The translations under genes and the position numbers were made by a program. A model generated the notes under the pieces. The model saw nothing but the letters and a program-made list of their open reading frames with translations. It had not been told where the DNA came from and did not search any database. From JBOICV01 sp050740255 (GTDB taxonomy: Bacteria; Pseudomonadota; Gammaproteobacteria; Nevskiales; JBOICV01): a DNA stretch of 45,874 bases. The stretch is from the NCBI GenBank assembly GCA_050740255.1, contig JBOICV010000156.1:1-45874 (forward strand), given 5' to 3'. Position 1 is the stretch's first letter; every line of letters begins with the position of its first letter. This document shows positions 8,859 to 17,130 of the stretch, in pieces.

Positions 8859-11800
8859 TCAAGCGGCGGCGGAAGCCGGCGCCGCCGAGGGGCGCTGATA
8901 GCGCAACTCGACCGCCGCCTCTCCCACCAACGCGCGTAATTCAATCAGCAACTTGTCGGAGGCGAGTACGCGCCAGGCTTCGCCCAAATGCAACAGGCCG
9001 CGGCTGCGCGCGTTGCGATAACGAACGCTGACCCAGGCGCCGCTGGCCTGGCGATGCCGTGCCAGACAGCTTTCGAGCGCCACGACATCCAGTGTCTCGA
9101 CGCTGATCAGCACGCGGCGCGCATAGCGCCGCCGGGCTTCCTCCAAATCCATGACTTCCTGCACGGTGAGGCGATAGGCCCCGGCATAATCGTCAAAACC
9201 GAGCCGGCCTTGCATCAGCACCAAGGCATCGGCTTGCAACAGCCGCGCATAAGCCTGACTGGCGGACTCGAACATGACGCATTCCAGCCGCGCGCTGCGA
9301 TCATCCAGCGTGACCAGAGTGCGGTTGCCGAATCGGCGCAGATCCACCACAAACCCGGCGAGCAGGACCTGGGCCGGTGCAGCGCCGCCGCCCTCGCCCG
9401 CCAGTTCCAGCAGACTGCCGCTGGTGAATTGCATCAGTTCCTCGCGAAAGGCTTCGATCGGATGGCCGGTCAGATATAAGCCGAGCGTGTCTTTCTCTGC
9501 TTGTAGGCGGCGCGCGTCCGGCCATTCGGGCAGCAGCTTGAGTTCGAAGGTCGGCCGCTCGGCGGCTTTGGCGCCGGCACCCAGACCAAACATATCGCTC
9601 TGCCCGGCGCTGACGGCCGACTCGCGCCGCTCCGCCGCCCGCACCGCCTCGTCCATCGCGCCGAGCAGGCTGGCGCGGTTGGGACCCAGCGGATCGAGCG
9701 CGCCGGCGTATAAGAGTGCTTCCAGCACCCGCTTATTGACCTTGCGCAGGTCCACGCGCTGGCAGAAGTCGAACAAATCCCGGAACGGCCCGTGCGCAGC
9801 CCGCTCGCCCGCTATCGCCTCGATCGCGGCTTCGCCGACGCCTTTGATGGCGCCGAGACCATAGCGCACGCTGGCGTCGTCCACCACGCCGAAGTCATAG
9901 AGCGAGTGGTTGATGTCCGGCGGCAACACCTTCAAGCCGAGCCGGTTGCACTCAGCGATCATCGTCACCACTTTGTCGGTATGCGCCATGTCGGCCGACA
10001 GCACGGCGCACATGAAAGCCGCGGGATGATGCGCCTTCAGCCAGGCGGTTTGATAGGACAGCAGCGCATAGGCAGCGGCGTGGGATTTATTGAAGCCGTA
10101 GCTGGCGAACTTCTCCATCAAGTCGAAAATCAAACCGGCCTGATGCGCGTCCACGTTCTGCTCGCCCGCGCCGGTGATGAAAATGGTGCGCTGCTTGGCC
10201 ATCTCGTCGGCCTTTTTCTTGCCCATCGCGCGCCGCAGCAGGTCAGCGCCGCCGAGCGTATAACCGGCCAGCTCCTGCGCAATCTGCATGACCTGTTCCT
10301 GATACACGATGATGCCGTAGGTCGGCCGCAGAATCGGTTCGAGCTTGGCATGCAGATACTCGACGCGCTTGCGGCCATGCTTGCGTTCCACATACTCCGG
10401 GATCAGCTCCATCGGTCCGGGGCGGAACAGCGAGATCAGCGCAATGATGTCCTCGAACCGGTCCGGCTTCAGGCCGACCGAGGCGCGCTGCATGCCGCCG
10501 GATTCCATTTGAAAAACCGCGGCGGTTTTGCCCGAGGCGTACAAGGCGTAGGTTTTGCTGTCGTCCAGCGGCAGGTTGCGGATATCGAGGAGTGGCGTAC
10601 TTTCCGACCGCCGCTGGTTGATGAGCCGCACCGCGCGGTCAATGATGGTGAGCGTGCGCAGGCCCAGGAAGTCGAACTTGACGAGACCCACCGCCTCCAC
10701 ATCGTCCTTGTCGAGCTGCGTGACCGGATGCTGGCCCCCGGCCTCGCAATAAAGCGGGGTGAACTCGGTCAGATCGCTCGGCGCTATCACCACGCCACCC
10801 GCATGTTTGCCGGCGTTTCGCACCAGACCTTCCAGCGTACGCGCGGTGTCGATCATGTAACGCACTTCTTCCTCGCGCTCATAAGCGGCGCGCAACTCCG
10901 CCGACACCATCTGCGGCTTGTCCTCGGATTTCGCGCTCAAGCCCAGCGCATCGTCCAGCGTGATGTCCAGATTCTGCGGCCCGCCCGGAATCAACTTGGC
11001 GATCTTGTCCACCATGCCGTAGGGATGACCCAGCACACGCCCCACGTCGCGCACGACTGCGCGCGCCGCCAGACTGCCGTAAGTAATGATTTGCGAGACC
11101 CGCTTCTGGCCGTAACGCGCGGCGACGTAGTCAATCACGCGGTCGCGGCCCTCCATGCAGAAATCGATATCGAAATCCGGCATGGACACACGTTCCGGAT
11201 TCAGAAAACGCTCGAACAGCAATTCATAGGACAGCGGATCGAGATCGGTGATGCCGAGGCTATAGGCGACCAGCGAGCCGGCCCCCGAACCGCGGCCCGG
11301 CCCCACCGGTACGCTGTGCTCGCGCGCCCAATGGATGAAATCGGCCACGATCAGAAAGTAACCGGCGAAACCCATCTTGCTGATGACTTCCAGCTCGGTT
11401 CTGAGACGCTGGGTGTACTGCGCCTGATCGGGCGGGCGCTTCGGTTGCCGCGTCGCCAGCTCCTGCAGGCGCTGCGTCAGGCCTTGTTCGGCCTGCTGCT
11501 GCAGCCAAGTCACAGCGCTGTGCGACTCGGGCACCGGGAAATCGGGCAGGAAATTCTGGCCGAGCGCCAATTCGAGATTGCAACGGGCGGCGATGTGTAC
11601 GCTGTTCGCCAGTGCTTCCGGCAGATCGGCGAAGAGTGCCGCCATCTCCACCGGAGATTTCAGATACTGCTGCGGGCTGTAACGCCGCGGACGACGCGGG
11701 TCGTTCAGCACGAAACCTTCATGGATGCAGACTCGCACTTCGTGGGCGGCGAATTCTTCCGTCTTCAGGAAGCGCACGTCATTGGTTGCGACCAGCGGCA

Positions 11801-12377
11801 GAGTCTGCGCCAAGGCGAGCTGCACCGCAGCCGCCAGATGCGGCTCGTCCTCGGGCCGGCCACAGCGCTGAACTTCCAGATAGAAGCGCCCCGGAAACCA
11901 GTTCTGCCATTCGCGCGCCAACGCCGCTGCGGGCTCGCTTTTACCTGCCAGCAGCAGCCGGCCGACTTCACCTTCATGCGCGCCGGATAGCGCGATCAGA
12001 CCTTCCGTGTGACCCTGCAGCCACTCCCGTTCGATCATGGGCGCGCCGCGGCGCTGGCCTTCCAGAAAGCTGCGCGACACCAGTTGCGTGAGGTGGCGGT
12101 AACCGGTCTGGTTCTGGCACAGCAGCGTAAGCCGGCTCGGCGCTGCGGCGCCTTTAGGATCGGCCAGCAGCAAATCCACCCCAATCACGGGTTTCAAGCC
12201 CGTGCTGACCGCCTCTTTGTAAAACTTGACCAGCGCGAATAAATTGCCCTGATCGGTGACGGCGCAGGCCGGCATGCCCAGCGCCCGCGTCTGCGCCACC
12301 AACTCCGGCAGTCGCACCAGCCCGTCCACCAGCGAGTATTCGCTGTGTACGCGCAAATGGACGAAAGCGCTGGTCAT
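8859..12377 (-). CDS. dnaE: DNA polymerase III subunit alpha
   Basis: Catalytic subunit of the replicative polymerase. At 1172 residues it has the full DnaE architecture: an N-terminal PHP domain starting FVHLRVHSEYSLVDGL, the C-family polymerase core with catalytic aspartates in PDFDIDFCMEGRD and VKFDFLGLRTL, helix-hairpin-helix motifs, the internal beta-clamp motif QSDMF in the C-terminal third, then an OB fold and a tau-binding tail ending in an alanine-rich stretch. RnhB lies 111 bases upstream, the usual rnhB-dnaE order. A long open frame on the opposite strand inside it (9792-11990) is a codon-bias shadow. Confidence 0.97.
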   Translation of the reverse strand: MTSAFVHLRVHSEYSLVDGLVRLPELVAQTRALGMPACAVTDQGNLFALVKFYKEAVSTGLKPVIGVDLLLADPKGAAAPSRLTLLCQNQTGYRHLTQLVSRSFLEGQRRGAPMIEREWLQGHTEGLIALSGAHEGEVGRLLLAGKSEPAAALAREWQNWFPGRFYLEVQRCGRPEDEPHLAAAVQLALAQTLPLVATNDVRFLKTEEFAAHEVRVCIHEGFVLNDPRRPRRYSPQQYLKSPVEMAALFADLPEALANSVHIAARCNLELALGQNFLPDFPVPESHSAVTWLQQQAEQGLTQRLQELATRQPKRPPDQAQYTQRLRTELEVISKMGFAGYFLIVADFIHWAREHSVPVGPGRGSGAGSLVAYSLGITDLDPLSYELLFERFLNPERVSMPDFDIDFCMEGRDRVIDYVAARYGQKRVSQIITYGSLAARAVVRDVGRVLGHPYGMVDKIAKLIPGGPQNLDITLDDALGLSAKSEDKPQMVSAELRAAYEREEEVRYMIDTARTLEGLVRNAGKHAGGVVIAPSDLTEFTPLYCEAGGQHPVTQLDKDDVEAVGLVKFDFLGLRTLTIIDRAVRLINQRRSESTPLLDIRNLPLDDSKTYALYASGKTAAVFQMESGGMQRASVGLKPDRFEDIIALISLFRPGPMELIPEYVERKHGRKRVEYLHAKLEPILRPTYGIIVYQEQVMQIAQELAGYTLGGADLLRRAMGKKKADEMAKQRTIFITGAGEQNVDAHQAGLIFDLMEKFASYGFNKSHAAAYALLSYQTAWLKAHHPAAFMCAVLSADMAHTDKVVTMIAECNRLGLKVLPPDINHSLYDFGVVDDASVRYGLGAIKGVGEAAIEAIAGERAAHGPFRDLFDFCQRVDLRKVNKRVLEALLYAGALDPLGPNRASLLGAMDEAVRAAERRESAVSAGQSDMFGLGAGAKAAERPTFELKLLPEWPDARRLQAEKDTLGLYLTGHPIEAFREELMQFTSGSLLELAGEGGGAAPAQVLLAGFVVDLRRFGNRTLVTLDDRSARLECVMFESASQAYARLLQADALVLMQGRLGFDDYAGAYRLTVQEVMDLEEARRRYARRVLISVETLDVVALESCLARHRQASGAWVSVRYRNARSRGLLHLGEAWRVLASDKLLIELRALVGEAAVELRYQRPSAAPASAAA

Positions 12378-12488
12378 CTTTTGGTGCGAGCGGGCGGTAC
12401 TGCTGGGGCGAGAGGCACTAAGTTTAACGGAAGTCCGCCAGCGCCCGTCCTACCGTCAATACAAGAAGAATTTATCCGCAGTACCAAC

Positions 12489-13115
12489 TCAAAAGGCAAG
12501 CGCGAGGGAGCGCTGTACGTGTACGAAGCTTCTCCGATGCAAGGGACAGACGCCGCGTTCCGCCAGCGCCGCCAGATGCGCCGCCGTGGCATAACCCTTG
12601 TGCTGCTCCAGGCGATAGCCGGGATATTGCTGCGCCAGTTCGACCATTTCCGCATCGCGCGCGACCTTGGCCACGATGGACGCCGCGCTGATCGCCGGGA
12701 CGCTGGCGTCGCCGCGGACGATGGTACGGCTGGGCAGGCCGAAATCGGGTGCGCGGTTGCCGTCCACCCAGACCTCCGTCGGTTTGATCGGCAAAGCCGC
12801 CACCGCGCGCTGCATCGCCAGCAAAGTCGCCCAAAAAATATTCAGCCGGTCTATCTCTTCCACTTCCGCGCGGCCCAGTGCCCAGGCCAGGGCGCGCTCA
12901 CGGATCAGCGCTGCAAGACGTTCGCGCTGGCGCGCCGTCAGCACTTTGGAATCGGCCAGACCTTCTATCGGCCGCGCCGCGTCGAGGATCACGGCCGCGG
13001 TCACTACTGGTCCGGCGATGGGTCCTCGCCCCACTTCATCAACACCCGCAATCAGCACCGCAGCGACCTTAACTTGCTGTGGCTCAACCGGCGTTGCCTG
13101 CGACGACTTCCTCAT
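12489..13115 (-). CDS. rnhB: Ribonuclease HII
   Basis: Cytoplasmic endonuclease that cuts the RNA strand of RNA-DNA hybrids and starts removal of ribonucleotides misinserted in DNA. The 208-residue product has the type 2 RNase H signature AGVDEVGRGPIAGPVV near residues 23-38, containing the first acidic pair, and later ADSKVLTARQRE and DASVPAISAASIVAKVARD. The ATG overlaps the lpxB stop by 4 bases. The order lpxB-rnhB-dnaE is the classical gammaproteobacterial one. Confidence 0.95.
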   Translation of the reverse strand: MRKSSQATPVEPQQVKVAAVLIAGVDEVGRGPIAGPVVTAAVILDAARPIEGLADSKVLTARQRERLAALIRERALAWALGRAEVEEIDRLNIFWATLLAMQRAVAALPIKPTEVWVDGNRAPDFGLPSRTIVRGDASVPAISAASIVAKVARDAEMVELAQQYPGYRLEQHKGYATAAHLAALAERGVCPLHRRSFVHVQRSLALAF

Positions 13116-14257
13116 TGGCCGATTAACTCCCCTATCGCCGCTGCTGCGGTCGCCGAAGCGTTGCGCCGCAGCTCCTGGTGTGCCGCGACGAAAGCGTCGG
13201 TTTGCCGAGCGGCGCTCGCCGGATTATGCAGTAGTTCGAGCAGCGCGGGCCCGAGTTTTTCCGGCACCGCGTCGTGCTGCACCAATTCGGGCACCACGGG
13301 TTCGGTAGTCAGATGATTGGGCAGGCTGACATGCTGCACTTTCAACAAACCCACACCGCGCAACAGCCAGTGCGTGAACGGCGCCAGCCGGTAGGTGACG
13401 ACCATGGGTCGTCCGAACAGCAAAGCCTCCAACGCCGCGGTGCCGGAAGCCAGCAAGGCCACGTCGCAAGCGGCGAGTACCGCGTGCGATTGGCCGTCAA
13501 CCAGATGGGCGTTCAGCTCAGGTGCTGCGAGCAATGCTCTTTCAAATATTGCTCGCAGGCGCGGCGTGGCCATTGGGGCCACGAACCGCAGTTGCGGTTC
13601 CCGCTGCGCCAGCCAGCGCGCGGTCGCGACGAAAGTCGGCGCGAGTCTGGAGACTTCGCTGCCGCGGCTTCCGGGCAGCAAAGCCAGCAGCTTTCCTTGA
13701 CTCGGCAGGCCCAGGCTCAGACGCGCGGCGTCGCGGTCCGCTTGCAGGGGAATGACATCCGCCAGCGGATGGCCGACATAGCGCACCGGCACCTGATGCT
13801 GCCGGTAAAACGCCGCTTCAAACGGGAATAAAGTGAGCATCAGATCCACGGCCTGCTTGATGCCATGCACCCGTTTCTGCCGCCAGGCCCAGATCGTGGG
13901 ACTGACGTAGTGCACGGTCTTCAATCCGGCTCGCCTAAGCTTCCATTCCAATCCTAGATTGAAGCTGGGCGCATCAATGCCGATGACCGCCGCGGGCTTC
14001 AGTGCGAGAATCTCACGGAATAATCGCGCGCGAAGACGAAACAGGCGCGGCAAGTGCAGCAGCACCTCGGCGATGCCGAATAGCGAGAGCTCGTCGATCT
14101 GGGCCAAAGGCTCGCAACCCGCGGCCTGCATGCGTGGCCCGCAAACCCCGGCGAAGCGCGCCCCCGGAAAGCGCGCCGCCAGTGCCGTCATCAAATCGGC
14201 GCCGAGCAGGTCGCCGGAGGTTTCGCCGGCAATCAGCACGAAGCTCGGCGCGCTCAT
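13112..14257 (-). CDS. lpxB: Lipid A disaccharide synthase
   Basis: GT19 peripheral inner-membrane enzyme that joins UDP-diacylglucosamine and lipid X into the beta-1,6 disaccharide of lipid A. At 381 residues it is of E. coli length. Family motifs are AGETSGDLLGADL at the N-terminus, SPTIWAWRQKRVHGIK mid-protein, LLPGSRGSEV and ASGTAALEALLFGRPMVVTYR in the C-terminal UDP-binding half. The start is 12 bases after the lpxA stop, and its own stop overlaps rnhB. Confidence 0.96.
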   Translation of the reverse strand: MSAPSFVLIAGETSGDLLGADLMTALAARFPGARFAGVCGPRMQAAGCEPLAQIDELSLFGIAEVLLHLPRLFRLRARLFREILALKPAAVIGIDAPSFNLGLEWKLRRAGLKTVHYVSPTIWAWRQKRVHGIKQAVDLMLTLFPFEAAFYRQHQVPVRYVGHPLADVIPLQADRDAARLSLGLPSQGKLLALLPGSRGSEVSRLAPTFVATARWLAQREPQLRFVAPMATPRLRAIFERALLAAPELNAHLVDGQSHAVLAACDVALLASGTAALEALLFGRPMVVTYRLAPFTHWLLRGVGLLKVQHVSLPNHLTTEPVVPELVQHDAVPEKLGPALLELLHNPASAARQTDAFVAAHQELRRNASATAAAAIGELIGQ

Positions 14258-14269
14258 CGGTCTGGCCGG

Positions 14270-15052
14270 TCAGCGAATGAGGCCGCGCTTGGACTCGGCG
14301 GAGATGGCGTCGAGAAACAGCTTGAGGGCGGGGGTCTGCGGCAGCTCGGCTATGCGGCTGCGCGCGTCCTTCAGCAGCAGATTACTACGATATAACAGCT
14401 TGTACGCACCGCGCACGGCGTCAATCTCGTCCTTGGAATAACCCCGCCGGCGCATACCCTCAGCATTGATGCCATGCGGCTTGGCCGGCTGGTCTGCGAT
14501 CATCAGAAACGGCGGCACGTCTTTGGTTACGTGCGCGCCGAAGCCGACATAGCTGTAGGCGCCGATCCGGGTGAACTGATACACCAGCGCGAAACCGCCG
14601 AGGAAGCACCAGTCGCCGACCGAGCCATGGCCGGCCATGCTCGCGCCGTTGGCCATGGTGATCTGATTGCCGACGGTGCAGTCATGGGCGATATGCACAT
14701 AGGCCATCAGATAGTTGTCGTCGCCGATGCGGGTAATGCCGCGATCCAGCATCGTGCCGCGATGAATCGAGATGTATTCCCGCAAGACGTTGCGGTCGCC
14801 GATTTCGAGCCGTGTCGGCTCGCCCTTGTAGGATTTGTGCTGCGGTTCGTCGCCCAGAGAGCAGAACTGGTAAATCCTGTTGTCGCGTCCGATGCGGGTA
14901 TGGCCGTTGATCACGACATGCGGGCCGATCCAGCCGCCATCACCAATTTCAACGTCGGGTCCGATGACGCTGTAGGCGCCGACGCTGACCCCTGCGCCGA
15001 GTTGGGCGCGCGGGTCAATCCGCGCGGTCGGATCAATACGAGCGCGGGTCAT
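14270..15052 (-). CDS. lpxA: UDP-N-acetylglucosamine acyltransferase
   Basis: First step of lipid A synthesis: transfers an R-3-hydroxyacyl chain from ACP to UDP-GlcNAc. The 260 residues form a left-handed beta-helix of hexapeptide repeats, and the protein aligns end to end with E. coli LpxA (GEPTRLEIGDRN, IAHDCTVGN, final RGLIR). Catalytic His125 corresponds to His123 here and His144 to His142. Two ligand-region residues differ: E. coli His160 is Tyr158 (VYQF) and the acyl-chain ruler Gly173 is Phe171. A bulky ruler residue predicts a shorter hydroxyacyl chain than C14; that is inference. The start overlaps the fabZ stop by 4 bases. Confidence 0.95.
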   Translation of the reverse strand: MTRARIDPTARIDPRAQLGAGVSVGAYSVIGPDVEIGDGGWIGPHVVINGHTRIGRDNRIYQFCSLGDEPQHKSYKGEPTRLEIGDRNVLREYISIHRGTMLDRGITRIGDDNYLMAYVHIAHDCTVGNQITMANGASMAGHGSVGDWCFLGGFALVYQFTRIGAYSYVGFGAHVTKDVPPFLMIADQPAKPHGINAEGMRRRGYSKDEIDAVRGAYKLLYRSNLLLKDARSRIAELPQTPALKLFLDAISAESKRGLIR

Positions 15053-15522
15053 GCCGCGCCGGTTTCGCCTATCCGCCGTGGCGCCGCCATCAGTTCCGCG
15101 CTGGCCGCGAGCTCATCGCCGACCCAGGCCTCCGCTGCGAACTTCCACAGACTTTTGCGCGCCGCCAGCAATTTCGATTTGAGCACGAGCTGATCCCCGG
15201 GCACCACCGGACGCTTGAAGCGTACCTGGTCTATGCCGACCAGGTAAAAAATAACATCGCGGGTATCGTCGCTGGAGGTTAATCCCAGCAGTAGCGAGGT
15301 CTGCGCCAGTGCTTCGAGCATCAACACGCCCGGCATTACCGGATGACCCGGGAAATGTCCGTTGAAAAAAGGTTCGTTGATGGTGACATTCTTGAGCGCG
15401 GTGATCTCCTTGCCGGCTTCGCAGCTCAGCACCCGATCCACCAGCAAGAACGGGTAACGATGCGGCAATCTTGCCAGGATTTGCTGGATATCGGCTGGGC
15501 CGGGTGCTACGCGGTCGTTCAT
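15049..15522 (-). CDS. fabZ: 3-hydroxyacyl-[ACP] dehydratase FabZ
   Basis: Hot-dog fold dehydratase that removes water from R-3-hydroxyacyl-ACP in fatty acid elongation. The 157-residue protein has LPHRYPFLLVDRV near the N-terminus and the catalytic His in HFPGHPVMPG followed by the Glu in LMLEALAQ. It competes with LpxA and LpxD for the same hydroxyacyl-ACP substrate, which fits its place between them. It overlaps both neighbours by 4 bases, so the three proteins are probably made in step. Confidence 0.96.
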   Translation of the reverse strand: MNDRVAPGPADIQQILARLPHRYPFLLVDRVLSCEAGKEITALKNVTINEPFFNGHFPGHPVMPGVLMLEALAQTSLLLGLTSSDDTRDVIFYLVGIDQVRFKRPVVPGDQLVLKSKLLAARKSLWKFAAEAWVGDELAASAELMAAPRRIGETGAA

Positions 15523-16577
15523 GCTTTTCGCTCCGCGCCGGTACCAGGATCCGTCTCGCCAGCGCCGCCCAGCTTCTTTTCCACTAGGCGCAGCCGCTCC
15601 GCCATTTCATCCAACTGATAAACCCGCGCGCGCTGCCGACGCCATTCCTCAATCGGCACCGCAGAGAAGGACGCGGAATACACCCCCGCCTCCGTCACCG
15701 ACTTGGTCACCATGCTGCAGGCGGTAAGCACCACACCCGCTGCGACCTCCAGGTGGTCCAGAACCGCGCCGCGGCCGCCCAGGACGCAACCGGCGCCGAG
15801 CGTGGTGCTGCCCGCAAGCGCCGACTGGCCCGCCATCACCGTGTGCTTGCCGACGCGGCAGTTATGGCCGACGTGCACCTGATCGTCGAACTTGACCCCA
15901 TCCTCGATAACGGTGTCTTCGAGCGCGCCGCGATCCACCGTGTTGTTAGCGCCGATCTCGACATCATCGCCAATTACGACCGAGCCCAATTGCGGCACCT
16001 CGATCCAGCGTTCGCCATCCTTCGCCAAACCAAAACCGCGCGCGCCAATCACCGCACCCGGCTCCAAGGTGCAGCGTTGGCCGACCTGCACCCGGTCGCA
16101 TAGCGTGACCCGCGCCACCAGCCGTGTGCCGGCGCCGATCTTGACGTTGTGGCCGACGACGCAACCGGGCCCGATTTCGGCCTTCGGCCCAATCTCGGCG
16201 CCCGCTTGCACGACGCTCATCGCGCCGATACTCGCGCTGGCATCCACTTTGGCCTGGGGGCTGACCCAAGCTGTGGGATGGACGCCCGGCTCAGGTTTTA
16301 CGCGCTGTTCGAATAGCGCGGCGATGCGGGCAAATGCGACGTGCGGTCTGGGCGTGAGCAAGGCATTGCCCGTCCAGTCCGCGGCCTGCTTGGGGTGCAG
16401 AATAACGGCGGCAGCCCGAGTATCAGCAAGCTGCTTGGCATATTTTGCTTCAGCGAGGAAACTCAGATGCCCGGATTTGCCGGGCGCAAGCGCGCAGACG
16501 CCCATGATCTTGAGCGCGGCATCACCGCGCAATTCAAGACCGAGTTGCGATGCCAGCTCGCCGAGCGTCAAGGTCAT
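15519..16577 (-). CDS. lpxD: UDP-3-O-(3-hydroxyacyl)glucosamine N-acyltransferase
   Basis: Third step of lipid A synthesis: adds the N-linked 3-hydroxyacyl chain to UDP-3-O-acyl-glucosamine. The 352 residues have the N-terminal uridine-binding domain (GDAALKIMGVCALAPGKSG), a long hexapeptide-repeat beta-helix, and a C-terminal helix (QLDEMAERLRLVEKKLGG) for ACP binding. The general base His239 of E. coli matches His238 in VHVGHN. The gene lies 15 bases after skp and overlaps fabZ by 4 bases. Confidence 0.96.
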   Translation of the reverse strand: MTLTLGELASQLGLELRGDAALKIMGVCALAPGKSGHLSFLAEAKYAKQLADTRAAAVILHPKQAADWTGNALLTPRPHVAFARIAALFEQRVKPEPGVHPTAWVSPQAKVDASASIGAMSVVQAGAEIGPKAEIGPGCVVGHNVKIGAGTRLVARVTLCDRVQVGQRCTLEPGAVIGARGFGLAKDGERWIEVPQLGSVVIGDDVEIGANNTVDRGALEDTVIEDGVKFDDQVHVGHNCRVGKHTVMAGQSALAGSTTLGAGCVLGGRGAVLDHLEVAAGVVLTACSMVTKSVTEAGVYSASFSAVPIEEWRRQRARVYQLDEMAERLRLVEKKLGGAGETDPGTGAERKA

Positions 16578-16592
16578 TGCGCGCGCTCCGGC

Positions 16593-17096
16593 TTACGGTT
16601 GCTTCTTAAGTTGATCGAGCACCAGGGCCGTGATATTGATCCGATCGGAGGCGTGCAGAATTCCTTCCGACAGCACCAGGTCGTACTGGCCCTGCTTGAC
16701 CACCTGCTCGATCACTTTCGCGATGGTTTCGCGCATCTTGCCTTCCTCGGTGCGCGCGGAGCGGCCGACGTCCTCGTTGTACTCGTCCTGCTTGCGCGCG
16801 AAATCACGTTGCTTGATCCGCAGCCCGTCTTCGGCCTTGGCGCGCGCATCGGGCGTCATCACGGTGCCGTCGCGCTTGAATTTCTCGGCGTCGTCCACCA
16901 ACTGCTTCTGCAGCGTTTCCAGTTGCACGCGGCGCGATGCAAACTGTGAATCCATGCGCTTGCGGGCGGCTTGCGCCTGCGGCGCCTCGGCCACCAGCTT
17001 CGGGATATTGACCACGGCAATCTTGAGTTCGGCGCTGGCGGCGCCGGTCACAGACAACAAACAGGCGGCGAGCGCCCAGATTCCAATACGTTTCAT
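16593..17096 (-). CDS. skp: Periplasmic chaperone Skp/OmpH
   Basis: Trimeric periplasmic holdase that carries unfolded outer-membrane proteins to the BAM complex. The 167-residue precursor has a Sec signal peptide (MKRIGIWALAACLLSVTGAASA) followed by the OmpH core: LKIAVVNIPKLVAEAPQAQ, then a long charged coiled-coil region forming the tentacles. Placement directly after bamA and before lpxD is the standard order. The low-complexity helices make the name depend partly on position. Confidence 0.92.
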   Translation of the reverse strand: MKRIGIWALAACLLSVTGAASAELKIAVVNIPKLVAEAPQAQAARKRMDSQFASRRVQLETLQKQLVDDAEKFKRDGTVMTPDARAKAEDGLRIKQRDFARKQDEYNEDVGRSARTEEGKMRETIAKVIEQVVKQGQYDLVLSEGILHASDRINITALVLDQLKKQP

Positions 17097-17130
17097 GAAC
17101 TAAGTCTTCCTGAACTAGATAGAACGGCGG

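Noticed and set aside
8767..8862. N-terminal extension of the accA-upstream membrane protein to 8862
   Set aside because: It would translate a dispersed repeat and hide the signal peptide; the ATG at 8766 gives a proper leader.
9792..11990. 732-codon open frame on the + strand opposite dnaE
   Set aside because: Antisense to conserved DnaE codons in a GC-rich gene. The translation has no family features and is rich in Arg, His and Ala, as expected of codon-bias shadows.
12378..12488. Gap between rnhB and dnaE searched for promoter or repeat
   Set aside because: No convincing -10/-35 pair, hairpin with T-run or MITE end was found.
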